The notes beneath the pieces were generated by a model. It saw only the letters and a list, made by a program, of their open reading frames with translations, did no database searches and was not told where the DNA came from. From Halomonas stenophila (GTDB taxonomy: Bacteria > Pseudomonadota > Gammaproteobacteria > Pseudomonadales > Halomonadaceae): 64,000 nucleotides of DNA. Of the stretch, positions 50,856-59,246 are shown piece by piece. Positions within the stretch are counted from its first letter, which is position 1; each line of letters begins with the position of its first letter. The translations under genes and the position numbers were made by a program. Location: NCBI RefSeq assembly GCF_014192275.1, contig NZ_JACHXR010000003.1, positions 21,553 to 85,552 of the forward strand, written 5' to 3'.

Positions 50856-51668
50856 TCATCTCATCTGGCGCTGCCCTCCGGCACTGCCCTGGTAGCCCAG
50901 CAGATTGGAGATGGTGCCGGCCGCCTCGGCGACCTCGAGCCGCAGGCGGTCGCGGTCGGCCTCCGGGATCTCGTGCACCGGCACCATGATGCTGACCACC
51001 CCCTCGACCTCGCCGTCGTGGTTGAACAGCGGATAGACGATCGAGGAGATGCCGAACTGGAAGTAAGACTCGCCGATCACGTAGCCCCGCTCGCGGTCCT
51101 CCTCCACCAGTTCCCACAGCGCCTCCCGATCGGCGGGGGCACCGGGCTCTGTGTCCGGCAGCGCCGGCTCCGGATAGAGCGCCTCGAATGCCTCGCGACT
51201 CAGGCCGGTCAGCAGCATCCGCCCCAGCGAGGTGCGATGCACCGGCAGGCGGGTGCCGACGCTGACCCGGCGGATGGTGGCGTTGGCGGCGCTGACCCGG
51301 GCCACGTAGATCACGTCGCGGCCGTCGCGGATGGCGATATGGCTCGAGCAGCCGGTCTTGTCGCGCAGCGACTCGATCACCGGCTGGCCGACCTGCACCA
51401 CGTCCAGGGAGGCGACGTACTCGAAGCCGAGCCGCAGCACGTTGACCCCCAGCGAATACAGCCCGGTGGACGGATGGCGCCGGATGAACCCCATGTACTC
51501 CAGGGTCTGGATGGCGCGGTAGGCCGTGGCCTTGGGGATGTCGACGCGCTTGACGATCTCGGCGAAGCTCATCTCCCGATGGCTGCGGCTCAGCTCCATC
51601 AGGATGATCAGACCACGCTCCAGGCCCGGGATCAGGTACTTCCTTGCGTCCTTCTCGGTGTCGCTCAT
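50856..51668 (-). CDS. IclR-family transcriptional regulator
   Basis: 270 aa. N-terminal winged HTH (about residues 10-72, with MSFAEIVKRVDIPKATAYRAIQTLEYMGFI) and C-terminal IclR effector domain (about 85-255, with GRMLLTGLS and a GISSIVYPLFNHDGEVEGVVSI segment). Its own promoter carries the 29-bp palindrome shared by the two other units of the island, so it is the best candidate for the regulator of the whole island, with an aromatic intermediate as effector. The ATG at 51668 has AGAGG about 10 bases upstream. Confidence 0.88.
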   Translation of the reverse strand: MSDTEKDARKYLIPGLERGLIILMELSRSHREMSFAEIVKRVDIPKATAYRAIQTLEYMGFIRRHPSTGLYSLGVNVLRLGFEYVASLDVVQVGQPVIESLRDKTGCSSHIAIRDGRDVIYVARVSAANATIRRVSVGTRLPVHRTSLGRMLLTGLSREAFEALYPEPALPDTEPGAPADREALWELVEEDRERGYVIGESYFQFGISSIVYPLFNHDGEVEGVVSIMVPVHEIPEADRDRLRLEVAEAAGTISNLLGYQGSAGGQRQMR

Positions 51669-51817
51669 CGCGTCATCGCCTCTTGGTGTCGGGTCGGTTT
51701 CCGCGCCGGCTGGCGGGCTCCTCGCGGAGCCCTGGCGCCCTCGCACCTACGATACCGGATCGGGACCCGGGAGCCGATTGCGCCTCGGCTTCCCCGGCGG
51801 CTCGAGCCACCGGCAAT

Positions 51818-51846
51818 TCAAATATTAAACTGTATTTCTTATTTGA
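51818..51846 (-). promoter_or_regulatory. Operator A: 29-bp palindrome before the iclR gene
   Basis: On the plus strand TCAAATATTAAA-N5-TTTCTTATTTGA. Two closely related sites lie at 57756-57784 and 62981-63009. It is placed 9 bases downstream of the -10 element of the iclR promoter, where a bound repressor would block transcription. Confidence 0.8.
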
Positions 51847-51855
51847 TACGAGTTG

Positions 51856-51884
51856 AAGATAGTCGCCGGGCCGCGGTTTGTCAA
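51856..51884 (-). promoter_or_regulatory. Promoter A (iclR and catabolic unit A)
   Basis: Minus-strand TTGACA (51884-51879), 17-base spacer, TATCTT (51861-51856), immediately upstream of operator A. It would give a leader of about 180 bases before the iclR ATG. Confidence 0.75.
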
Positions 51885-51925
51885 GGCCCGTTCATCGCGT
51901 TCGACAACGCCTTCAGTCCATTGAT

Positions 51926-51947
51926 TTAAAAGGGGAAAAAGCCCCCT
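51926..51947 (-). terminator. Weak terminator-like hairpin after the sulfatase gene
   Basis: On the minus strand AGGGG-N7-CCCCT followed by TTTAAA, 50 bases after the sulfatase stop. The stem is only five base pairs, so the call is tentative. Confidence 0.4.
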
Positions 51948-51996
51948 CTCGGGCCGCCCCGCGACCGGAGCGCCCATCGTCGACGGCATCGCGTCC

Positions 51997-53574
51997 TCAG
52001 GCCCGTGCGGTGGGCGATAGCCGCTTGTCGCGCAGCTCGGCCATGCGTCGCGCCAGCCCCTCCAGCAGCCTCGCCCGGGTGCCCAGGTGGGCCGGATCGG
52101 CCCACAGGTTGCGGGTCTCCTGGGGATCGTCGGCCAGGTGATAGAGCTCGCCACCCGCCTCGCCCTCGAACAGGCTGAGCCGCCAGTCCTCGGTGACCAG
52201 GGTGGTGATGCCGCTGTCGGCGTCGGCGTCGCGGAACACCTGGATGCCGGCGTCCTCGATCAGCACCGGCGGCGCCGGCCGACTCGCGTCGAACAGGTCG
52301 CGCCCCTGCATGCCGACGGGCGTCTTCAGGCCGGCCCGCTGCAACAGCGTCGGCGCCAGATCGATGGCACTGCCGAGCCGCGCCGAGACGCGTCCCTCCG
52401 GCTCGGGCGAACGCGGGTCGTGCCAGATCAGCGGCACGCGCACCACGCTCCGGAAGTGCAGGCCGAGCTTGAGCACGGTGCCGTAATCGCCCATGTAGTC
52501 GCCGTGGTCCGAGGTGAAGGCCACCACGGTGTCGTCGGCGAGCCCCCTGACCTCGAGTCGGGCCAGCACCTCGCCCACGGCGTCGTCGACCATCGAGATG
52601 CTGCCGTAGTTGAGGGCGATGATCTCGCGGAGCTGGCGTTCGGACAGGCTCAGCGGCCAGTGGCTGTCGGGCTCGTCGCGTCCCCAGCGATAGGCGGCCA
52701 GCGCCGAATCCGGCAGGCCGGGGATGGCCTCGACGGAGCGACCGGCGGTGGCCGGCAGCACCACCTCATCCGGGTCATACATCGACCAGTAGCGCCCGGG
52801 CGGCGTGAAGGGGTGATGCGGGTCGGGAAAGGACACCACCAGCACGAAGGGCGTGTCGTCGTCCTGCTCGTCGAGGAACGCGCAGGCCTGCTCGGCCACG
52901 TAGGCGGTCGGATAGGAAGCCTCCGGCAGCGCCGTGCGCCAGCACTGGGGCGCCGTCACGGTCTCGTCGGGCAGGGCGTTGGCCGGCCCGCGCAGCGCGT
53001 CCGGATCGGCGTGACGCTCGCGCAGCCAGGCGGTGTAGTGACCCTCGACCCGGTCGCCGTGGCCGATGCACAGCCGCACGTGATCGAAGCCGTAGTAGGG
53101 GGTGGACAGTTCCAGATCCGGCGTCTCGGCCCAGCGCCGGCGCACCTCCCAACGGTAGGCATCGCCGTCGCGCTGGCGGCGCAGGCTGTGCCCCAGCGCC
53201 GCGGGCAGCGGTTCGCCCTCGCCGCCCTGGCGCCGCTCCGGCGCCGGGATATCGGTGACATTCTGGAAGTGCGCCTTGCCGATATAGCCGGTGCGATAGC
53301 CGGCCCCGCGCAGTACGTCGGCGAAGGTTTCGCTATCCAGGTCCAGCGGGATGCCGTTCTGGCGCACGCCGTTGACCGACGGCTGCTGGCCGGTGACCAG
53401 GCAGGCGCGGTTGGGCTGGCAGATCGGGGTCGCCACGTGGAAGCGCGTGAAGCGCACCCCGGCGGCGGCCAGGCCGTCCAGGTGCGGCGTCCTCACGGTG
53501 GGGTCGCCGTAGCAGCCCAGGTGGTCGGCGCGCTGCTGGTCGGTGATAAAGACGATAAAGTTCGGGCGTCGCAT
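51997..53574 (-). CDS. Sulfatase-family hydrolase
   Basis: 525 aa of the type I sulfatase/alkaline phosphatase superfamily. Metal and active-site residues: ITDQQRADHLG (Asp12, Gln13), the formylglycine motif CQPNRACLVTG with Cys52, Pro54 and Arg56, and FTSDHGDYMGDYG. Cys52 would need conversion to formylglycine by a maturase outside the window. No signal peptide, so cytoplasmic. The CxPxR core differs from CxPSR at the fourth position (Asn), as in some phosphonate monoester hydrolases and arylsulfatases. Last gene of unit B; substrate could be an aryl or alkyl sulfate. Confidence 0.85.
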   Translation of the reverse strand: MRRPNFIVFITDQQRADHLGCYGDPTVRTPHLDGLAAAGVRFTRFHVATPICQPNRACLVTGQQPSVNGVRQNGIPLDLDSETFADVLRGAGYRTGYIGKAHFQNVTDIPAPERRQGGEGEPLPAALGHSLRRQRDGDAYRWEVRRRWAETPDLELSTPYYGFDHVRLCIGHGDRVEGHYTAWLRERHADPDALRGPANALPDETVTAPQCWRTALPEASYPTAYVAEQACAFLDEQDDDTPFVLVVSFPDPHHPFTPPGRYWSMYDPDEVVLPATAGRSVEAIPGLPDSALAAYRWGRDEPDSHWPLSLSERQLREIIALNYGSISMVDDAVGEVLARLEVRGLADDTVVAFTSDHGDYMGDYGTVLKLGLHFRSVVRVPLIWHDPRSPEPEGRVSARLGSAIDLAPTLLQRAGLKTPVGMQGRDLFDASRPAPPVLIEDAGIQVFRDADADSGITTLVTEDWRLSLFEGEAGGELYHLADDPQETRNLWADPAHLGTRARLLEGLARRMAELRDKRLSPTARA

Positions 53575-53602
53575 CTCGGCCTCCTCGCTCAGGGTCGCCG
53601 GC

Positions 53603-54919
53603 TCAGTCGAACATCAGTCCGACCGGCCAGGTGACGATCTCGGGGAAGACGAAGACGATGGCGATGGCCAGGAAGTCGCAGACCAGGAAGGGTACCGCCG
53701 CCTTGTAGATGCTGCCCATGCCCGTGCCCTGGGGCGCCACGGCCTTCATCACGAACAGCGCGGCGCCCAGCGGCGGCGAGGTGGAGCCGGTCTCGATGGC
53801 GATCAGGAACAGCACCGCGAACCACAGCGGATCGAAGCCGAACTGCTCCACCACCGGCACGAAGATCGGCAGGGTGATCATCATGATCGGCAACGGCCCC
53901 ATGAACATGCCCAGCACCACGATGGTCAGCACCATGGCCAGCACGATGGTCTTGTCGCCGAACGGCAGGCCGAGCACCGCGTCCATCAGGCCGAAGGTCG
54001 CCCCGGTGAAGGACAGCAGCTGGGTAAAGGCGATGGCCCCGGCGACGATCAGCAGCACCATCACCGAGATGGCGGCGCTCTCGAACATCGAGCTCTTGAA
54101 GATATCGAGGTTCAGGCGGCGCTTGAGCAGGGCCAGCAGTACCGTGGCCACGGCGCCGGAGGCCGCCGCCTCGGTGGGCGTGGCCAGGCCCAGGAAGATC
54201 ACCCCGACCACGGCGAAGACGATGATCCCGATCGGCAGGATGTTGTGTGCCCCGGCCTCGAGCTTGACGCGCATCGGCGTTGGCGCGACGTCGAAGGATG
54301 GCGCCACCTCCGGCTGCAGGGTACAGCGACCGAGGATGTAGATGGTGTAGAGCACCGCCATCAACAGGCCCGGCAGGATGATGGCGATCAGCAGCCGCCC
54401 GATGGGCAGCTCGGCCACCACCCCCAGCACCACCGCCAGCGAGCTCGGCGGGATCATGATCGCCAGGCCGGCGGAGCCGAGGATCGGCCCCAGCGACATC
54501 GGCTTCTGGTAGCCGCGCTTCTCCATCTCCGGCACCAGGCTGGAGCCCAGCAGGGCGATGGAGCCCATGCTGTTGCCGGTCAGGGTGGAGAACAGCACCC
54601 CGCCGCCCACGGCCATGAAGGCCAGGCGACCGCGCAGCTTGCCGAACCACTTGTCCAGGGTATCCAGCAGATCGTTGGCGATGCCCGAGCGGAACATCAC
54701 CTCGCCCATGATCATGAACATGGCGATGGGTACCAGGGTAAAGCTGGTCAGTGCGCCGGTGGTGTTGATCACCAGCTGTTCGACGCCCGACATGCCGCCC
54801 AGCAGCACATAGGCGCCGACCAGGTTGACGACCAGGAAGGCGAACGCCACCGGCATGCCGAGCATCATCAGCAGCAGGAGCGGTCCCATGAGCAGAAGCA
54901 GCGTCAGCCACCAGTCCAT
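53603..54919 (-). CDS. TRAP transporter large membrane subunit (DctM)
   Basis: 438 aa, about 12 transmembrane helices. DctM motifs GNSMGSIALLGSSLVPEMEKRGY, LGSAGLAIMIPPSSLAVVLG and IETGSTSPPLGAALFVMK are present. It works with the DctQ subunit at 54966 and the receptor at 55545 for sodium-driven uptake. Unlike the ectoine system, the gene order is receptor, small, large. The start at 54919 lies 46 bases after DctQ. Confidence 0.92.
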   Translation of the reverse strand: MDWWLTLLLLMGPLLLLMMLGMPVAFAFLVVNLVGAYVLLGGMSGVEQLVINTTGALTSFTLVPIAMFMIMGEVMFRSGIANDLLDTLDKWFGKLRGRLAFMAVGGGVLFSTLTGNSMGSIALLGSSLVPEMEKRGYQKPMSLGPILGSAGLAIMIPPSSLAVVLGVVAELPIGRLLIAIILPGLLMAVLYTIYILGRCTLQPEVAPSFDVAPTPMRVKLEAGAHNILPIGIIVFAVVGVIFLGLATPTEAAASGAVATVLLALLKRRLNLDIFKSSMFESAAISVMVLLIVAGAIAFTQLLSFTGATFGLMDAVLGLPFGDKTIVLAMVLTIVVLGMFMGPLPIMMITLPIFVPVVEQFGFDPLWFAVLFLIAIETGSTSPPLGAALFVMKAVAPQGTGMGSIYKAAVPFLVCDFLAIAIVFVFPEIVTWPVGLMFD

Positions 54920-54965
54920 ATCAGCCTCCAGGGGAGAGTGTTGTCCGTGCGTGAGCCCGGCGAGC

Positions 54966-55478
54966 TCAGCGCTTGAAACTGTCGAGGGTCTGCGCCACGA
55001 ACTGGATCGCGAGCAGCAGCATGCCGAGCGGGAAGACCAGGGTGATCAGGTAGCTCGGCGGTCGCATCAGGGTGGTCTCGCGCATCCCGTACTCGAGCTG
55101 GTCGAGGGTCACCAGGCCGCCGACCCAGGCGCAGTAGCCGCAGGCCACCGCCGCCAGGGCGCTCATCAGGGCGACCAGCAGGCGGCGTGGCCACTCGGGC
55201 AGGGCGTCGGTCACCAGGTCGATGGCCACGTGGCGATGCTTCTCGAGCAGGTAGGGCGCGCCGAGGAAGGTCATGTAGAGCAGCGAGTATTCGCTGAGCT
55301 CGATGACCCACACCAGGGAGTGGTCGAAGATCAGTCGCGAGAGGATCTCCAGGAACACCAGCCCGGTGGCGACGACCAGCACCAGGCCGCTGAGCCAGGC
55401 CAGCCACAGGTTGAGCCGGCTGATGCCACGCATGAAGGTATTGGACGGCAGGCACTCGGCGGAAAGGGAGTCAGCCAT
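54966..55478 (-). CDS. TRAP transporter small membrane subunit (DctQ)
   Basis: 170 aa, four transmembrane helices. Typical features: FLEILSRLIFDHSLVWVIELSEYSLLYMTFLGAPYLLEKHRHVAID. Placed between receptor and DctM genes. A hairpin at 55505-55534 separates it from the receptor gene upstream. Confidence 0.9.
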   Translation of the reverse strand: MADSLSAECLPSNTFMRGISRLNLWLAWLSGLVLVVATGLVFLEILSRLIFDHSLVWVIELSEYSLLYMTFLGAPYLLEKHRHVAIDLVTDALPEWPRRLLVALMSALAAVACGYCAWVGGLVTLDQLEYGMRETTLMRPPSYLITLVFPLGMLLLAIQFVAQTLDSFKR

Positions 55479-55504
55479 AGCGAAGGCCCCGATAGGTGGT
55501 CAGG

Positions 55505-55534
55505 GCCCGGCGCCCGCGGAGGCGAACGCCGGGC
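55505..55534 (-). other. Hairpin between TRAP receptor and DctQ genes
   Basis: GCCCGGCG and CGCCGGGC make a perfect 8-bp stem around a 14-base loop just after the receptor stop codon. The same placement is seen after teaA. It could stabilise receptor mRNA or reduce readthrough. Confidence 0.55.
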
Positions 55535-55544
55535 ACAGGAGGGA

Positions 55545-56522
55545 TCACTCGACCAGCATGGCCTTGAGGTCGGCATGCAGCTCGGGATCCACGTCTTCGG
55601 AGAGATGGTTCCAGGCCGCCTCGATGGCGGTCGCGATGTACTCGTCGGCGGCCTCGCCGCTCAGCGCGACCTCCTGGAAGCCGGCCTCGTCCATCTGCCG
55701 GTAGCCGGTGGCGATGATCTCTTCCCAGCTGTCGTCGATCTCGGGGGCCAGCTCGTCGCGCAGGTAGGCCTGCACCCGGGCCTGCAGGTCCTCGGGCAGC
55801 TCGCTCCAGGCCTCCGGGTTGACCAGCACGTTGAAGCCGGCCCGGTAGTAGGGCGGCGTGATGTAGTAGTTGACCACGTCCTCGAACTGGTCGACCCAGC
55901 CCAGGTTGCTCTGGGCGAAGCCGTCGATGACGCCGCGCTCCATGGCGGTGTAGATCTCGCCCATGGGCAGCACCAGCGGCTCGGCGCCCAACGCCTCGAC
56001 GAACGGCAGGATGGTCGGGAAGACGCGGATGCGCTTGCCCTCGAGGTCGTCGAGGCCGGTGACCTCCTCCTTGAAGAACAGGAAGAACTTCACCGGGCTG
56101 GCCGGGATCTCGCCGAGCAGGTGCAGCCCCCGTTCGGCGTGGACCTCGGTCATGCGCTCCAGGTAGTCGGTCTCGGCGATCTCCTCGTAGGTCTTGAAGG
56201 AGAGGTTGGAGGCGGTGGCCGAGGGCACCAGCCCGGAATAGTAGCTGGGGCTGGTCAGCGCCATGTCGATGGAACCGTTGCGCACGGCATCGGCCAGGCG
56301 GAAGGGCGGCATCACCTCGGGGCCACCGCGCCAGTTGATCTGCAGTTCGCCCTCGAACTCCTCGTTGATGGCCTCGACGAAGGCCTCGAAGCCGTGGGAG
56401 ACCACCGCCGTCTTGGGCGTGAAAGAGACGGCGTTGAGGGTGATGGCCTCGGCCTGGGCGGCGCCGGCCGCGGCGGTCAGGGCCAGGCCCAGCAGGGACT
56501 TGGTCAGGAGTTGCTTGCTCAT
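55545..56522 (-). CDS. TRAP transporter solute-binding protein (DctP)
   Basis: 325 aa, signal peptide about residues 1-24 (ending AQAE). Conserved DctP blocks EDLEGKRIRV-like LDDLEGKRIRVFPTILPF and ALGAEPLVLPMGEIYTAMERGVIDGFAQ are visible; the Arg of KRIRV usually binds a carboxylate of the ligand. This suggests an organic-acid substrate, in line with an aromatic carboxylate. It lies 57 bases after the flavin monooxygenase gene. Confidence 0.9.
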   Translation of the reverse strand: MSKQLLTKSLLGLALTAAAGAAQAEAITLNAVSFTPKTAVVSHGFEAFVEAINEEFEGELQINWRGGPEVMPPFRLADAVRNGSIDMALTSPSYYSGLVPSATASNLSFKTYEEIAETDYLERMTEVHAERGLHLLGEIPASPVKFFLFFKEEVTGLDDLEGKRIRVFPTILPFVEALGAEPLVLPMGEIYTAMERGVIDGFAQSNLGWVDQFEDVVNYYITPPYYRAGFNVLVNPEAWSELPEDLQARVQAYLRDELAPEIDDSWEEIIATGYRQMDEAGFQEVALSGEAADEYIATAIEAAWNHLSEDVDPELHADLKAMLVE

Positions 56523-56579
56523 GTCGGGGATTTCCTCGGGTGTTGTTATTGAAGCGATCGGGGAGTCGGGGGGCCGGTG

Positions 56580-57707
56580 TCAGGTCAGTGCCACGCCCCA
56601 GGCATCGTAGCCGTAGACCCAGTCGGCATTGCCCTCGCCCTTGAGCCAGTCGTTGGCCCGGGAGCCGCGCTGCACCTTGGCGGTGCGCGCCCTGCGGGCC
56701 GCTTCGTAGCGTGCCAGCGCCGCGGAGAGGCCGTCGCGATCGACGCCTTCCAGGCAGCGCGACAGCACCACGGCGTCCTCGATGGCCATGCAGGCGCCCT
56801 GGGCCATGAAGGGCACCATGGGGTGGGCGGCGTCGCCGAGCAGGGTGGCATGCCCCACCGACCAGCGTTCCATGGGCTCACGCACGTAGAGCGCCGACTT
56901 GGTCACGCCGTCGCAGGCGGCCAGCAGGGCCCGTACGTCGGGATGGAAGTCCCGGTAGACCTCGCGCAGCTCCTCGACGTCGCCGGGCAGGGTCCAGGAC
57001 TCCTCGCGCCAGTCGTCCTGGGGCGTGGTGGCGAAGACGAACACCTCCTCGCCGCGGGTCAGCGGGAAGACCACCACCTGCACGTCGGCGCTCGGGCCCC
57101 ACCACTTGGTGAAGGCATCCAGGTTCTCGACCTCCGGCACCGCGCTGCGCGGCACCACCGCTCGATAGGACACCAGGCCGGTGAACTCGGGCTGGTCCTC
57201 GCCGAACAGCTCGCGACGCACCGCGGAATGGATGCCGTCGCCGCCCACCACCAGGTCGACGTCCGCGTGGCTGCCGTCGGCGAAATGGATGCGCATCGGC
57301 TCGCCCTGCTCGATGCGCTCGGCCTGCTTGCCCAGATGGATGGCCTCGTCGGGCAGGGCCTTCTCCAGGGCCTGGAGCAGATCGCCGCGGTGGATCGTCA
57401 GCTGCGGGGCGCCGTAGCGCTCTTCGGCGGCCTCGCTCATGGGCAGCCGCGAGGTCTCCTCGCCGCTGTCCCAGGTGCGGCTGATGCGATGGGTCGGGCG
57501 CGCCGCGGTCTCGCGCAGCACCTCGCCCACGCCCAGGCGATCCAGGGCGCGCACGGCGTTGGGGGTCAGGTTGACGTCGGCACCGATGCGCAGGAACTGC
57601 CTGGCGCGCTCGAAGACGATGGCCTCGTGGCCCCGTTGACGCAGCGCCAGCGCCGCACAGAGACCGCCGACACCCCCACCGCAGATACCAATCTTCAGGC
57701 TTGTCAT
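56580..57707 (-). CDS. FAD-dependent aromatic monooxygenase (salicylate-hydroxylase-like)
   Basis: 375 aa class A flavoprotein hydroxylase. FAD motifs: GxGxxG as GICGGGVGGLCAALAL (residues 7-22), DG motif GGDGIHSAVRREL, and GD motif LLGDAAHPMVPFMAQGACMAIEDA. The family includes salicylate 1-hydroxylase and 6-hydroxynicotinate 3-monooxygenase; the exact substrate is not clear. NAD(P)H supplies electrons directly, so no partner is needed. First gene of unit B, starting about 80 bases after promoter B. The start ATG at 57707 is preceded by AAGAAGAG. Confidence 0.85.
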   Translation of the reverse strand: MTSLKIGICGGGVGGLCAALALRQRGHEAIVFERARQFLRIGADVNLTPNAVRALDRLGVGEVLRETAARPTHRISRTWDSGEETSRLPMSEAAEERYGAPQLTIHRGDLLQALEKALPDEAIHLGKQAERIEQGEPMRIHFADGSHADVDLVVGGDGIHSAVRRELFGEDQPEFTGLVSYRAVVPRSAVPEVENLDAFTKWWGPSADVQVVVFPLTRGEEVFVFATTPQDDWREESWTLPGDVEELREVYRDFHPDVRALLAACDGVTKSALYVREPMERWSVGHATLLGDAAHPMVPFMAQGACMAIEDAVVLSRCLEGVDRDGLSAALARYEAARRARTAKVQRGSRANDWLKGEGNADWVYGYDAWGVALT

Positions 57708-57755
57708 GCTCTTCTTACCTTTGTTGCCATCCCAGACGGCGCGCCGCTCGACGTG

Positions 57756-57784
57756 CCATATTTGAAACTCTGTTTATTATTTGA
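57756..57784 (-). promoter_or_regulatory. Operator B: 29-bp palindrome before the flavin monooxygenase gene
   Basis: Plus strand CCATATTTGAAA-N5-TTTATTATTTGA. The right half equals operator C exactly; the left half is degenerate. It begins 7 bases downstream of the -10 element of promoter B. Confidence 0.78.
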
Positions 57785-57791
57785 TGCTAGC

Positions 57792-57820
57792 AATGTAGGC
57801 CCGCCACCGGGCTTTGTCAA
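57792..57820 (-). promoter_or_regulatory. Promoter B (flavin monooxygenase, TRAP, sulfatase)
   Basis: Minus-strand TTGACA (57820-57815), 17-base spacer, TACATT (57797-57792), followed by operator B. It lies in the 218-base gap after the MFS gene. Confidence 0.75.
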
Positions 57821-57925
57821 ACGTCGCCCGGGGAATCATGCGAAGCCGAAGAAAGGCCCTCAATGAATCAACAAGATACGTGATCGAAGAGAGGCGCCGA
57901 CCCGGTGCGAGCCGGCGCTGGCCGC

Positions 57926-59200
57926 TCAGTAGCGGCGGATCAGGGGAAGGAGCACGATGGCGCCCAGGAAGGCCATGGCCATCATGAACATCAGCCCGGC
58001 GGTCATGTCGCCGGTGGCGCCGATCAGCGCGCCGATCAGCACCGGCACCAGGGCGCCGGAGACGTTGCCCAGGCCGTTGAAGATGCCGCCGGCGGTGGCG
58101 CTGACATCGGAGGGGGTGGCCTTGGCCAGCAGCGCGAAGACATTGGGCGCGCCGACGCCCCACATGGCGGCACTGAACGACATGGCGGCGATCATCGCCC
58201 AGTTGGAGCCCTCGATGGACAGCACCAGCGCCAGCCCCAGGCCGGCCCCGAGCATGGCGATCGAGCACATCAGCGCGCGTCGGTCGAAGCGGTCGGAGGC
58301 CACGGCGCCGATCACCTCGCCCAGCAGCATGGCGATGAACGGCAGCGAGGAGAAGATCCCCGCCTGGTCGAGATCGATGCCCTTGTCCTGCACCAGATAG
58401 GTGGGCAGCCAGCTGTTGAGCCCCCAGAGATAGGCCAGGAAGGCGACGTTGAACAGGCACATCGCCCAGAACGACCAACGCTTCAGCAGCCGGCCGGTCG
58501 CGGCGCGGTGGGTGGCCAGCGGCACGTGCTGCCCGTCGCTGTGCTGCAGTGCCGGGGAGCGGGTGCTGACGTCGAGGCGCCGGAACACCAGGTAGACCAG
58601 CAGCATCACCGGCAGCGTCAGCAGGGCGATGGCGAAGAAGCTGGCCCGCCAGCCGAACTGGTCGATCACCCAGATGGTGAAGGGGAAGCCCAGGGTGGCG
58701 CCGATCGGCGTGCCGAGCAGCCACAGCATGGTCGCCCGGGCCTGCTCGCGCGGCGGGAAGAGCCGCTTGACGATGGTATAGGCCACCGCGAACATCGGCC
58801 CTTCGGCGATGCCCAGCAACACCCGCAGGCCCAGCATCAGGCCGAAATCGTCGACGAATCCCATCACCGCCATGATGCTGGCGGTGAGGATCAGCATGCC
58901 GTAGAGGCAGCTCCGGGGGCTGAAGATATCGCCGAGGAAGCCCAGGAACATCGACGAGGCCCCGTAGGAGAGCAGGAAGCCGGTCATCAGCAGGCCCAGG
59001 CGGGTCGACTCGCCCTCCAGGCCCAGGTCGGCCTGGAAGGCGGGGCTCGAGATCAGCACGGCGACGCTGATCTTGTCGAAGAACGACAGGATCACGCAGG
59101 CCAGCAGGGCCAGGGGCACCAGCCAGCGCCGCGCGCCACTCGATGCCCCGGCATCGGGCAAGGCCCCGGCCGTCAGGGCCGGGGCGGCGGTATCGGACAT
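57926..59200 (-). CDS. MFS transporter, anion:cation symporter-like
   Basis: 424 aa, 12 transmembrane helices with a longer central loop (about residues 205-235). Helix and loop patterns such as FLGFLGDIFSPRSCLYGMLI and GIAEGPMFAVAYTIVKRLFPPREQARA fit the ACS family (aromatic or hexuronate carboxylate uptake, as in PhthT or GarP). Last gene of unit C, 46 bases after the reductase gene. Together with the TRAP system and porin it gives the island three uptake proteins. Confidence 0.85.
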   Translation of the reverse strand: MSDTAAPALTAGALPDAGASSGARRWLVPLALLACVILSFFDKISVAVLISSPAFQADLGLEGESTRLGLLMTGFLLSYGASSMFLGFLGDIFSPRSCLYGMLILTASIMAVMGFVDDFGLMLGLRVLLGIAEGPMFAVAYTIVKRLFPPREQARATMLWLLGTPIGATLGFPFTIWVIDQFGWRASFFAIALLTLPVMLLVYLVFRRLDVSTRSPALQHSDGQHVPLATHRAATGRLLKRWSFWAMCLFNVAFLAYLWGLNSWLPTYLVQDKGIDLDQAGIFSSLPFIAMLLGEVIGAVASDRFDRRALMCSIAMLGAGLGLALVLSIEGSNWAMIAAMSFSAAMWGVGAPNVFALLAKATPSDVSATAGGIFNGLGNVSGALVPVLIGALIGATGDMTAGLMFMMAMAFLGAIVLLPLIRRY

Positions 59201-59246
59201 CGGTTCACCTTTATCGTTGTGTCGTGCGTCGTCGGGGGAGACCGAT

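Larger units (their letters stand above)
51669..51996. other. 328-base region between iclR start and sulfatase end
   Basis: No gene. It holds the iclR leader, operator A, promoter A and, near 51931-51947, a short GC stem around an A/T stretch that may end the sulfatase transcript. Nothing else was recognised. Confidence 0.7.
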
